Below, one piece after another: positions 7,288 to 15,137 of a DNA stretch of 64,000 nucleotides. Each line of letters starts with the position of its first letter. Within the stretch, counting starts at the first letter, position 1. The notes under the pieces were generated by a model. It worked only from the letters and a program-made list of their open reading frames with translations, did not search any database and was not told where the DNA came from. The position numbers were made by a program, and so were the translations under genes. Origin of the DNA: Pseudanabaena yagii GIHE-NHR1 (GTDB taxonomy: Bacteria > Cyanobacteriota > Cyanobacteriia > Pseudanabaenales > Pseudanabaenaceae). The stretch lies in NCBI RefSeq assembly GCF_012863495.1, contig NZ_JAAVJL010000001.1, positions 2,847,501-2,911,500 of the forward strand, given 5' to 3'.

Positions 7288-8859
7288 ATGACACAAAATT
7301 CCTCCGACAGTAACGCATCACCTCTACAAAATATCTTCTCTTGGGTCAAGAATACTCCTGAGCGAGCAATTGACGAGGCTTTCGAGGCGGCTGTTAATAT
7401 CAAGCGGATTGAAGAAGAAAACTTTAATGGCAATAAAATTGCTAATGATGGCAGTTTTAGCAGCAGCGTATTTAGTGTTTTTGAGATTCAACTTCAGAAA
7501 AATCTCCGAACCATTAATCTCAAGCTCAATTTTTATAAGGTCAGTGCCTCCTTGCCTTATCTCCAAACGCAAAGCTCAACCAATCGAGCAAATACAGCGA
7601 TCGCTAAATATGCTCCCAATAACCAAGATCTTGATCCTGTCAGCAATGGTGATTTATCGGCAAATCAACTGGGTGGCAATAGCCGCAAGTTCTCGATCTA
7701 TCAGAAACTTGCATTTATTGATTACATCCTTGATAGGTACAACAAGGCAAGCGATCGCGTTATTGATGTGGATTTCAAGCCGTCAGGTAATAACTATGGC
7801 GATCTCAAGTCAGACTTAGCCGCAGAGAATGGGGCTGAAGAGGATGACAAGTTTCAGATGTTTAAAAACAAGCCCAAAAACTTTAAACGCAGTCCTCAAC
7901 AATCGACACCTGTTGAAAAAAGCATTCTCCCTGGTTCATTTTTTAAAGCTTTTGATCGTGTCAAACGTAATCTCAGTGGCTCATATTCTGATTACGAAAA
8001 AGATATTGTTGAGGAATTGCGGCAATCACGCGAACGGATCAATCAGGCTTTGCGCTACATTGCTATCCTCATTGTTTCCGTCATTGCTGTCCAGTTTTTG
8101 TCCAAAGCATTTGTCTTTAGCCCCATGATCAATAGCTTGGTAGATACCAATAGTATGACCATCAAGTTTAGTCCTGCGATCGAAGAAAAGGCTTTTAAAG
8201 CATTGCAGGCGGCTAAAGAGAAAATTGAATTTGATTACATGATCAAATCAATTGTGCTTGAAGAAACACGCTCTAAACAAGAAGCTGTTTCCAAGGAAGG
8301 TGCTAAATCTGAAGGTACTAAATCCGAAGCTGTTAAATCTGAAGGTGCTAAGCCCGAAGCTAGTAAACCTGAAGAAAAAAACAATGAAAAAACAGAAAAA
8401 AAATCTGCATCGGAGGAAGTCGAAGCTCTAATCCAACAGGAATCGGTCAGGATTTTAAAGAAATATAATGAGGAAAGTTTGAATGGTGTTAAAAACCTAC
8501 TGGCTGACCTAACTGCTGCCTTTGTCTTTTATCTATTTCTGCTTTCAGGACGCAAGGAAATTAGAACTATTAAAGAGTTTCTCGATGAGATTCTTTATAG
8601 CCTCAATGACAATGCCAAAGCCTTTTTAATTATTATTTCTACTGATACTTTTGTGGGTTTCCACTCTAGCGAAGGCTGGGATGCTTTATTAACAGTTGTA
8701 TTTGAGCATTTCGGACTACCTGAAAATAAAGTTTTAGCCCAGTCTTTTATTTCCACTGTGCCTGTATTTCTCGATGGTCTGTTCAAATTTTGGATTTTCC
8801 AATATCTGACCCAAGCTTCACCTGCTACGGCAACAATTTATCGAGAAATGAACGAGTAA
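7288..8859 (+). CDS. pxcA: Proton extrusion protein PxcA (CemA/CotA family)
   Basis: Inner-membrane protein required in cyanobacteria for light-induced proton extrusion, and related to chloroplast CemA. 523 residues. The N-terminal soluble half contains IFSWVKNTPERAIDEAFEAA. The first membrane segment is near 263-280 (YIAILIVSVIAVQFLSKAFVF). The C-terminal CemA-like part has membrane helices at FVFYLFLLSGRKE, AKAFLIIISTDTFVGFHS and STVPVFLDGLFKFWIF, ending at YLTQASPATATIYREMN. Between membrane parts, residues about 330-375 are a low-complexity insert of five-residue units (KSEGT, KSEAV, KSEGA, KPEAS) encoded by a 15-bp repeat. The start is ATG 7288. It is monocistronic with a clear terminator. 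Confidence 0.88.
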   Translation: MTQNSSDSNASPLQNIFSWVKNTPERAIDEAFEAAVNIKRIEEENFNGNKIANDGSFSSSVFSVFEIQLQKNLRTINLKLNFYKVSASLPYLQTQSSTNRANTAIAKYAPNNQDLDPVSNGDLSANQLGGNSRKFSIYQKLAFIDYILDRYNKASDRVIDVDFKPSGNNYGDLKSDLAAENGAEEDDKFQMFKNKPKNFKRSPQQSTPVEKSILPGSFFKAFDRVKRNLSGSYSDYEKDIVEELRQSRERINQALRYIAILIVSVIAVQFLSKAFVFSPMINSLVDTNSMTIKFSPAIEEKAFKALQAAKEKIEFDYMIKSIVLEETRSKQEAVSKEGAKSEGTKSEAVKSEGAKPEASKPEEKNNEKTEKKSASEEVEALIQQESVRILKKYNEESLNGVKNLLADLTAAFVFYLFLLSGRKEIRTIKEFLDEILYSLNDNAKAFLIIISTDTFVGFHSSEGWDALLTVVFEHFGLPENKVLAQSFISTVPVFLDGLFKFWIFQYLTQASPATATIYREMNE

Positions 8860-8865
8860 CTCAAT

Positions 8866-8898
8866 AACTAAAGGGGACGCAAAGCGTCCCCTTTAGTT
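8866..8898 (+). terminator. Terminator of pxcA
   Basis: Perfect 15-bp arms AACTAAAGGGGACGC / GCGTCCCCTTTAGTT around loop AAA, immediately after the pxcA stop codon. Confidence 0.8.
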
Positions 8899-8947
8899 TA
8901 AGCAGTAAAACCAAAGCTATGATGCACGCGCATCCCGTACCACATTC

Positions 8948-8996
8948 AGAGAAAATTTTGAAGGCTCGGCAAAGCCGAGCCTTCAAAATTTTCTCT
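8948..8996. terminator. Long palindrome between pxcA and pdhC
   Basis: Perfect 23-bp arms with apex GGCTCGGCAAAGCCGAGCC. It stands alone about 50 bp after the pxcA terminator and 137 bp before the E2 gene, so it may be a dispersed palindrome rather than a true terminator. Confidence 0.5.
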
Positions 8997-9133
8997 GGTT
9001 TTTAATTCAGCGCAAAGCGCTGTAACCAAAACACGTTAAGATTTATGATGGCGTTTTGAGATGGCATTGCGACTTCAGCCATTGACTTTGTTCGCTGTAA
9101 AACAGATTTTATACAGACCCTGATAAATTCCCT

Positions 9134-10435
9134 ATGATTTACGAAATTTTCATGCCCGCGCTTAGCTCCACCATGACCGAAGGTAAAATCACCTCTTGGG
9201 TGAAATCCCCTGGCGATAAGGTGGAAAAAGGCGAAACTGTCGTGATCGTAGAGTCTGACAAAGCCGATATGGATGTCGAAAGCTTTTACGAAGGCTATCT
9301 CGGTGTAATCATTACCCCCGAAGGCGAATCTGCCCCCGTCGGATCGGCGATCGCCTATGTTGCAGAGACTAAAGAAGAAATTGAAGAAGCCAAGAAAAAA
9401 GCATCTGGACAATCTGCTGCTCCTGCACCGAAGAAATCTGAAGAACCACCCTCTAAATTAGTTTCCGCGCCCACAGCCGCATCTGTCGCCTCAATTCCTG
9501 ATGTTGTGGTTTCCTCTCCTCGTAAATCTGCCCCCGCAGCATCTTCAGGTCGTCAGATTGTTTCCCCCAGAGCCAAGCGCATCGCCAAAGATAATGGTGT
9601 TGACCTCACCAAGATTGCAGGTACAGGACCTAATGGTCGGATCACTGCTGCTGATGTTGAAGCCTTCCTAAGTCCTGCTTCTGCACTTGCTCCTGTTCAG
9701 GCAGCCGCACCTGCGAAGGTATCAGCCCCTGCCCCTGCTAAAGCTGCTGCTCCTGTGGCTTTAGGTACTGCTCAGTCCTTAACGACTTTGCAAAAGGCTG
9801 TCATCAATAATATGAATCAGAGCCTCTCAGTGCCTACATTCCGCGTGGGCTACACGATTACCACCGATGCTCTGGATGCTCTCTACAAGCAAGTCAAGTC
9901 TAAGGGTGTGACCATGACGGCGCTTTTGGCTAAGGCTGTAGCGGTAACTCTACAAAAGCATCCTTTAGTGAATGCCAGCCTTAGCGATCGCGGGATCGAG
10001 TACAAGAGCAATATTAATGTTGCCGTTGCGGTGGCGATGGATGATGGTGGCTTGATTACGCCTGTATTGCAAAATGCTGATCAAACGGATCTATATACTC
10101 TTTCTCGTAATTGGAAAGGCTTAGTCGATCGCGCCCGTGCGAAGCAATTACAACCCGATGAATACAACTCTGGCACATTCACCATTTCCAACTTAGGTAT
10201 GTTTGGCGTGGATCGCTTCGATGCGATTTTGCCTCCCGGAACTGGTGCGATTTTAGCGATCGGTGGTTCTCGTCCTCAAGTTGTGGCAACTAAGGATGGT
10301 GCAATCAAAGTTGCTAGTCAAATGCAAGTCAATCTCACTGCCGATCACCGTGTGATCTATGGCGCTCATGCGGCACAGTTCTTGCAAGATCTAGCCAAGT
10401 TGATTGAAACCAATCCTCAATCTTTAACTCTGTAA
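9134..10435 (+). CDS. pdhC: Dihydrolipoamide acetyltransferase, E2 of pyruvate dehydrogenase
   Basis: E2 core of the pyruvate dehydrogenase complex: carries acetyl groups on a lipoyl arm and transfers them to CoA. 433 residues. Lipoyl domain 1-75 with the lipoylated Lys43 in VESDKADMDVE; Ala/Pro-rich linker 95-140; peripheral-subunit-binding domain about 145-180 (SPRAKRIAKDNGVDLTKIAG); second Ala/Pro linker; catalytic domain about 215-433 ending in ADHRVIYGAHAAQFL, whose His (near 404) is catalytic. The usual DHRxxDG reads DHRVIYG, as in other cyanobacterial E2 proteins. The start is ATG 9134 (MIYEIFMPALSSTM). E1 and E3 genes are not in the window, as is usual in cyanobacteria where they are scattered. 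Confidence 0.93.
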   Translation: MIYEIFMPALSSTMTEGKITSWVKSPGDKVEKGETVVIVESDKADMDVESFYEGYLGVIITPEGESAPVGSAIAYVAETKEEIEEAKKKASGQSAAPAPKKSEEPPSKLVSAPTAASVASIPDVVVSSPRKSAPAASSGRQIVSPRAKRIAKDNGVDLTKIAGTGPNGRITAADVEAFLSPASALAPVQAAAPAKVSAPAPAKAAAPVALGTAQSLTTLQKAVINNMNQSLSVPTFRVGYTITTDALDALYKQVKSKGVTMTALLAKAVAVTLQKHPLVNASLSDRGIEYKSNINVAVAVAMDDGGLITPVLQNADQTDLYTLSRNWKGLVDRARAKQLQPDEYNSGTFTISNLGMFGVDRFDAILPPGTGAILAIGGSRPQVVATKDGAIKVASQMQVNLTADHRVIYGAHAAQFLQDLAKLIETNPQSLTL

Positions 10436-10460
10436 TATTTCTGGCTATTTATTGAAAGGT

Positions 10461-10499
10461 AAAAGGAGGTCGTAGTATCCAGTAGTACGACCTCCTTTT
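10461..10499 (+). terminator. Terminator of pdhC
   Basis: 14-bp arms AAAAGGAGGTCGTA / TACGACCTCCTTTT with an 11-base loop and a T-run, 25 bases after the E2 stop codon. Confidence 0.8.
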
Positions 10500-10517
10500 T
10501 GATCTGTAAGCTTATCC

Positions 10518-10597
10518 GTAGGATGTGTTAGCGCTAGCGTAACGCATCCAAGTCTTGTTTATTGGTGCGTTACGCTAGCGCTAACAGCACCCTACCT
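10518..10597. repeat. Inverted repeat with GCGCTAGCG arms
   Basis: Perfect 21-bp arms TGTTAGCGCTAGCGTAACGCA (10526-10546) and its reverse complement (10566-10586), with 19 bases between. Each arm contains the self-complementary GCGCTAGCGC-like word, and GTAGG/CCTAC pairs lie at the rims. This sequence type is, to my knowledge, frequent as a dispersed repeat in cyanobacteria. Only this copy is present here, between two convergent genes. Confidence 0.65.
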
Positions 10598-10598
10598 A

Positions 10599-10976
10599 CT
10601 AGCAAATTCCCGATAAGTCTGTAATTATCACTAACCCACCCTCAATTGTGTCTACTTGCAGTCTGTATCCACGAAGCATACTCATTCCAATTAGTGGATC
10701 TGTTTCTGCTGAATTGACTTCAATCTCCTGAGATTTACCATCCCAAATGGCTACTGCATCGTAAATATCAAACAAAACCTCACTACCATCTCCTAATGTT
10801 CCGCGATCGCGATAACTCCATGGCAGATCCAATTCAGTAATGATTTCGTTTGGGAGGCTTAGGAAACCTGTAAAGCCTGTATCGATGACAGCATTGATAG
10901 ATTTTAGTTTGTTATTATTTCGGACGACCACAAGAATCGTGGCTTCACAATTCTTATTAACGTATCCTTGCATCAT
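10599..10976 (-). CDS. Retropepsin-like (clan AA) aspartic protease
   Basis: 125-residue single-lobe aspartic protease-like protein. The active-site motif is AVIDTGFTGFLSLP (catalytic Asp in DTG), and the second signature is LIGMSMLRGYRLQVD. A single DTG lobe implies an active homodimer like retropepsins; that is family inference. The start is one of the twin ATGs at 10976/10973, which overlap the stop of the upstream gene as ATGATG/TGA, so translation is coupled. Together they form a compact two-gene cassette recurrent in cyanobacteria, with no known function and a toxin-antitoxin-like layout. Confidence 0.75.
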   Translation of the reverse strand: MMQGYVNKNCEATILVVVRNNNKLKSINAVIDTGFTGFLSLPNEIITELDLPWSYRDRGTLGDGSEVLFDIYDAVAIWDGKSQEIEVNSAETDPLIGMSMLRGYRLQVDTIEGGLVIITDLSGIC

Positions 10977-11248
10977 AGCTTTTCTTTTAAGCTCCGCGCA
11001 CCGAAACGATGGACAGCGCGGTAGCCAATTTTGACAACCCAAGTTTGGGAGTCAGGCAAGCGTTCTCTAAGACGACGAGTAGCGGTCATCGTATCATTTG
11101 CAATTTCAAATGCCCCTGTTTCAATATCAATCGCAACTATTTTGCCATGATTATCTGCTTCGACCTGTGGACGGATTTGCGTTTGATATATCAGATCGCC
11201 TCGTTGGGCAAATTCTTCTTTGCTATAGCGCGGTTGACGGACTGACAT
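10973..11248 (-). CDS. Small protein coupled to the aspartic protease
   Basis: 91-residue soluble protein (MSVRQPRYSKEEFAQRGD...). I recognise it only as a cyanobacterial family of unknown function that precedes clan AA proteases. Visible features are a basic N-terminus, an acidic beta-rich middle (DNHGKIVAIDIETGAFEIA), a helix of Arg/Thr (MTATRRLRERLPD) and WVVKIGYRAVHRFGAR at the end. Its stop TGA overlaps the start of the protease gene by 4 bases or less. By analogy with two-gene addiction modules it could be the partner, regulator or substrate of the protease; this is inference only. Confidence 0.7.
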   Translation of the reverse strand: MSVRQPRYSKEEFAQRGDLIYQTQIRPQVEADNHGKIVAIDIETGAFEIANDTMTATRRLRERLPDSQTWVVKIGYRAVHRFGARSLKEKL

Positions 11249-11448
11249 AATTTGAATTTTCCTTGATCGCAGCTTTATTTGGCATTATAAGCGAATGGGA
11301 AAGGCTCCAAATAAATTATAACTAATACAAAAATTAGGTGTTGTGTGACATTACTAAACTCTACGGTGTTCGGGCTGTTTGTTAAACTAATTAATCGTTT
11401 ATATTGCTATATTTAGCAAATCAAGTGATATCACTTATTGATTTTGGA

Positions 11449-11508
11449 CAAATCATATAGGAGTAGCTAGCATATCAACTGATTTAGTCTTTCCCGCTAT
11501 ATGATTTG
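11449..11508. promoter_or_regulatory. Inverted repeat upstream of the OLD nuclease gene
   Basis: Perfect 12-bp arms CAAATCATATAG (11449-11460) and CTATATGATTTG (11497-11508) with 36 bp between, ending 29 bp before the OLD start codon. The spacing suits an operator bound by a dimer or a looping pair rather than a terminator. No regulator gene is adjacent. Confidence 0.4.
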
Positions 11509-11537
11509 ATTAGCAAGTTGCAAAGGTATTTTCTAAT

Positions 11538-13259
11538 ATGGATTTAAATTGGGTAAAACTACAAGGATATAAGCGCTTAGTATCAACTACTCTTAATACA
11601 TCGGGGAAAGTTGTAGCGATTGTTGGCTCAAATGAGGTAGGGAAAAGCTCTATCTTACAAGCACTTCAGCATATTAATCATGATAACAAGCGACGATTCC
11701 AACCTAATGAATTAAGTCGTGGCAATGATTCTCAAAATGATGAAGATGTAGTAATAGAGGCTGGATTCTTGCTTGATGATAATGATCGTGCAGCAATTTC
11801 ACACTTATTCCAAGGGGATAATGTCAGACGGTTTAAGCTTATAAAACTACTCAATGGAACAAGAAAATGGGAAATTATACCTAAGCCAAATCGGATAGCG
11901 AAACAATATAATAGTGATGCAAAAAACTTAAGTGATCTTTCAAAGGAATTAACTGATCCATATAAAGAAATAGAAGAAATATTGACTCAGCGAATTCCTA
12001 GAATACTATTTTTTGATGAAGAACAACGAGACTTAAAATCTACCTACGAATTATCTAATTTTGCTAAATTTCCGCCTCCAGCACTCCGTAACTTGGCAAG
12101 TTTAGCAAAATTAGATCTTGTCAGTCTTCATGCTGCTCTTTCAGCAGGTGATCAAGCTAAAGTTCAAACATTTTTGAAGAAGGCAAACTTTCAAATCACT
12201 AATGTTGTTAAATATAAATGGTCGCAATCAAGAGTAAAAGTCAGTTTAAGTACTGATGGCTTAACATTACATGTCCATATTGAAAATGAACAGATGGATT
12301 GTACTAACCTTGAGGATCGGAGTGATGGGTTACGTCAATTTGTAGCATTAATAAACTTTCTTGAATCTGAACATGCCGATCAAAGACCTATTTTATTGAT
12401 TGATGAAGCAGAAACCCATTTACATTATGATGCTCAGGCAGATTTAATGAATATGTTTGCAGAGCAGCAACTAGCTGCAAAAATTATATACACAACTCAT
12501 TCTGCTGGCTGTTTACCTGAAGACCTTGGCAATGGCGTAAGATGTGTTCTACCGATAAAAGATAAAGAAGCAAGTAAGATTGAAAACAACTTTTGGGCAA
12601 TAGATAAGCAAGATAAACGTGCTGGATTTTCGCCACTTCTATTCAGCATGGGAGCAAGTAGTTTAGCTTTTATACCAATTCGCAAAGCTGTTTTCGTAGA
12701 AGGAGCCACAGACATGCTTCTTTTGCCAACGATGCTACGCCAAGTAATTAATAAGTCATACTTAGGATTTCAGATTGCACCAGGACTCTCAGAAACTAAA
12801 AATTCATTTTTGAGACAATTAAAAAATGAAGCCCCAACGGTAGCCTTCCTTGTTGACAATGATAAAGCTGGGGAAAAACTCTCTGAAAAGCTCCAAAATG
12901 CTGGAGTTGATGAGTCTCAGATTTTTCAACTGCGTGGCATTGAAGGTTGTGTTTTAGAAGATTGTATTCGCAAAGAACTATATCTAGAAGCTGTTAATAA
13001 AGTTCTTCAGGACTGGAATCAAAATGTACCTATCATGCTTTTGGAAGAATTACCTGACATCAATCGTCCAAAGGCAGTAGAGGATTGGTGTCAGGAGAAA
13101 AATATTAATCGACCAGACAAGAAAAATATTGCATATTGTCTTCTAGATTTTGCTACTGGCGAGCGACAAGAGTTTCTTGTTAAAGAAGAATTGAGGCAAT
13201 CATTTAAGAAATTGCATGATTCTATAGTTAAATGTCTAGCAATAGAAAATTCTATTTAG
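11538..13259 (+). CDS. OLD-family ATP-dependent nuclease (AAA ATPase + TOPRIM)
   Basis: 573-residue protein of the overcoming-lysogenization-defect family. The N-terminal ABC-type ATPase has Walker A GSNEVGKSS (30-38), signature-like SDGLRQFVALINFL, Walker B PILLIDEAETHLHYD and H-loop IIYTTHSAG. The C-terminal TOPRIM nuclease shows VFVEGATDMLLLP (conserved Glu) and VAFLVDNDKAGEKL (DxD-type). It stands alone: no UvrD-like helicase (GajB) follows, so it is a class 1 OLD protein rather than a Gabija pair. Anti-phage defence is the usual inferred role. The gene is visibly AT-rich and contains no HIP1 octamer, unlike its flanks, which suggests recent acquisition. The start is ATG 11538. Confidence 0.85.
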   Translation: MDLNWVKLQGYKRLVSTTLNTSGKVVAIVGSNEVGKSSILQALQHINHDNKRRFQPNELSRGNDSQNDEDVVIEAGFLLDDNDRAAISHLFQGDNVRRFKLIKLLNGTRKWEIIPKPNRIAKQYNSDAKNLSDLSKELTDPYKEIEEILTQRIPRILFFDEEQRDLKSTYELSNFAKFPPPALRNLASLAKLDLVSLHAALSAGDQAKVQTFLKKANFQITNVVKYKWSQSRVKVSLSTDGLTLHVHIENEQMDCTNLEDRSDGLRQFVALINFLESEHADQRPILLIDEAETHLHYDAQADLMNMFAEQQLAAKIIYTTHSAGCLPEDLGNGVRCVLPIKDKEASKIENNFWAIDKQDKRAGFSPLLFSMGASSLAFIPIRKAVFVEGATDMLLLPTMLRQVINKSYLGFQIAPGLSETKNSFLRQLKNEAPTVAFLVDNDKAGEKLSEKLQNAGVDESQIFQLRGIEGCVLEDCIRKELYLEAVNKVLQDWNQNVPIMLLEELPDINRPKAVEDWCQEKNINRPDKKNIAYCLLDFATGERQEFLVKEELRQSFKKLHDSIVKCLAIENSI

Positions 13260-13305
13260 CACCAGACTTGGCACAGGTTCACACTAGATAAAAGAAATTA
13301 AAGCC

Positions 13306-13887
13306 ATGATGATCGCCACAGAAAAAGCTAAAGCTAAAGCCAAAATTTGGACTGATGAAGAGTTCATGGCTTTGCCCGATCGCGGCGATCGCTACGAAAT
13401 TATTGATGGGGAGTTGGTAACTTTGGGTAACTCTGGAATGGAGCATGGGAATATCGGCATATTCCTCGGCGGCTTAATCGAAATTTTTGTCAGACAGCAC
13501 CGTCTTGGTGTTACCTGTGACTCAAGTACCGCTTTTAAAATGAAAGGTGGTAACAAGCGATCGCCTGATATTTCCTTTGTAAGCAAAGAACGTCTAACGG
13601 GTCTGAAACGTTTGCCACAAGGATTTTTTGACGGTGCGCCAGATTTAGTTGTGGAAATTATTTCCCCCGGAAATACCTTTGAAGAAATCCATACCAAGAT
13701 CGAAGAATATTTTGCCAGTGGAACGCGATTGCTATGGATCATCCATCCCGATGAACAATATGTACTGGTTTACCATAGCCCCCAACCCGATCGACTACTG
13801 CGCGGCGATGATATTTTGGATGGCGAAGACGTAATTCCCGATTTCAAGGTTGCTCTCAGTGATTTATTTAGAACCCTAGATTTTTAA
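13306..13887 (+). CDS. Uma2 family (DUF820) restriction-endonuclease-like protein
   Basis: 193-residue PD-(D/E)XK-fold protein of the Uma2/DUF820 family, hugely amplified in cyanobacteria. Typical pattern: WTDEEFMALPDRGDRYEIIDGELV, then MKGGNKRSPDISFVSKERL (catalytic Asp in SPDISFV), PDLVVEIISPGNTFEEIHTKI (E-x-I core) and YFASGTRLLWIIHPDEQYV. Catalytic residues look intact. Function is unproven; proposals range from selfish nuclease to transposon accessory. The start is ATG 13306 or the next ATG 13309. A truncated second Uma2 gene follows 25 bp downstream. Confidence 0.85.
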   Translation: MMIATEKAKAKAKIWTDEEFMALPDRGDRYEIIDGELVTLGNSGMEHGNIGIFLGGLIEIFVRQHRLGVTCDSSTAFKMKGGNKRSPDISFVSKERLTGLKRLPQGFFDGAPDLVVEIISPGNTFEEIHTKIEEYFASGTRLLWIIHPDEQYVLVYHSPQPDRLLRGDDILDGEDVIPDFKVALSDLFRTLDF

Positions 13888-13912
13888 TATCAAATTTTCG
13901 AGGTGAGTCGTC

Positions 13913-14065
13913 ATGATTGCCATCCCTAAACCTCTTGAAATATCAACAACTCACACTGATCAATCTCGACCTATTGCTGAACAACGGATCTGGCTAGAAA
14001 ACATCAGTTGGCAAACATTTGAGCGATTGCTAGAAGATGTAGGCGATAACCTTAAAAAAAGCTAG
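13913..14065 (+). pseudogene. Truncated Uma2 family gene
   Basis: 50-codon frame (MIAIPKPLEI ... NLKKS) with GTGAG upstream. The segment QRIWLENISWQTFERLLEDVGDN is the standard N-terminus of a different Uma2 subgroup (ISWQTFE..L.E.G), but the frame stops just where the body of the domain should begin and nothing further is recognisable downstream. It is read as the remnant of a second, tandem Uma2 gene whose 3' part was deleted. Confidence 0.65.
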
Positions 14066-14139
14066 AGTCTGGTTTAGCCTATTCCCAAAGCCTGTTAGTA
14101 TGTTAAGTAATAATAATTAACATAACTTTTTAAGATACT

Positions 14140-14925
14140 TTGTTTTTAAATCCTGACAAGGTTGAACTAGAGGAGCGCACCTTAGCACGTTCTACATCAA
14201 CAGTTCAGGCTTTACCCTTAACTGTCAAGGTTACGTCCGCGTTTCCCCAATATTTATCACAATATTTGCTAGCTGCCGCCTCACTGTTACAGCATTGGCG
14301 CGTCTGGTTTGCTGCTCTATTTTTAGTATCCGTCCCCGTCTTCTTTGAAGCTCCCCTTGTGCGCTATGCCCCTTGGTTGAGCTTGATTTGTACCGTTGGT
14401 TGGCTCGCGATCGCCAAGCATCTCCGAGAAGAAACCAAAACCAAAACATGGGGCAGCCTAGTCTGGGGTTTTAGCCTTACTTGGTTATGTGGTTCCCTGT
14501 ATTGGGGATGGCTACGCTGGGAGCCTGCATATCATGTGCCTGTCGAAGCTTTAGCCTTACCTTGGGCAATTTGGGCAACTCGCCAAGATACATACCGCGT
14601 TGGTGGTTGGTTTTATATTGGCTCATTAATGGGAACAGCGATTACCGATCTTTACTTCTACATCACCCATCTTTTCCCCCATTGGCAAGCATTGATGCAG
14701 GTGGAGTCAGATCTGAGTCTCGCTCAGCCAATTTTAAAAAATGCCTTAGCTCTTGTCGAAACGCCTTGGGGGATGACATGGGCTTGTATTCTTGCCGCAT
14801 TGCTCTTAGTGACTGGTAATCGCGCCATGCGATCGCCGCAGCTTGGGTATTGGGCATTTGGTGGCGCAGTGCTAGGAACGATTTTTGTCGATTTAATCTT
14901 TTTCATTGTGGCGATCGTCAACTAA
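14140..14925 (+). CDS. DUF3120 membrane protein
   Basis: 261-residue polytopic membrane protein of the cyanobacterial DUF3120 family. Hydrophobic segments: about 53-72 (VWFAALFLVSVPVFFEAPLV), 78-92 (WLSLICTVGWLAIA), 105-123 (SLVWGFSLTWLCGSLYWGWL), 133-145, 156-177, 212-225 and 235-260 (GAVLGTIFVDLIFFIVAIVN). The start is uncommon: the frame opens after TAA 14131 and the only early initiator is TTG 14140, with no in-frame ATG or GTG before the conserved region. Function is unknown. Two strong hairpins follow. Confidence 0.75.
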   Translation: MFLNPDKVELEERTLARSTSTVQALPLTVKVTSAFPQYLSQYLLAAASLLQHWRVWFAALFLVSVPVFFEAPLVRYAPWLSLICTVGWLAIAKHLREETKTKTWGSLVWGFSLTWLCGSLYWGWLRWEPAYHVPVEALALPWAIWATRQDTYRVGGWFYIGSLMGTAITDLYFYITHLFPHWQALMQVESDLSLAQPILKNALALVETPWGMTWACILAALLLVTGNRAMRSPQLGYWAFGGAVLGTIFVDLIFFIVAIVN

Positions 14926-14930
14926 TCCCA

Positions 14931-15017
14931 AACCACAAAATGGCAACGCCATTTTGTGGTTTTAAAATCCAAAATTAAAAGAGAGAGGGCGCTATGCGCC
15001 CTCTCTCTTTTAATTTT
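14931..15017 (+). terminator. Tandem palindromes after the DUF3120 gene
   Basis: First hairpin has 14-bp arms (14931-14944/14948-14961, loop AAC); the second has 22-bp perfect arms (14971-14992/14996-15017, apex GGGCGCTATGCGCCC). They separate convergent DUF3120 and AmpG-like genes. Confidence 0.75.
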
Positions 15018-15137
15018 AGGCAAATAAAAACCCAGCGTTTGGTGCGCTGGGTGCAGTCAGTTTAAGGCTTCATTGCTAAGTAGATTACTCGAACGCATTC
15101 TACTCTTACCTCACGCGATCGGGTGAAATTTACATAT

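Noticed and set aside
11538-13887. Gabija defence pair (GajA plus GajB)
   Set aside because: The OLD/TOPRIM protein is followed by a Uma2 gene, not a UvrD-like helicase, so only a standalone OLD call is justified.
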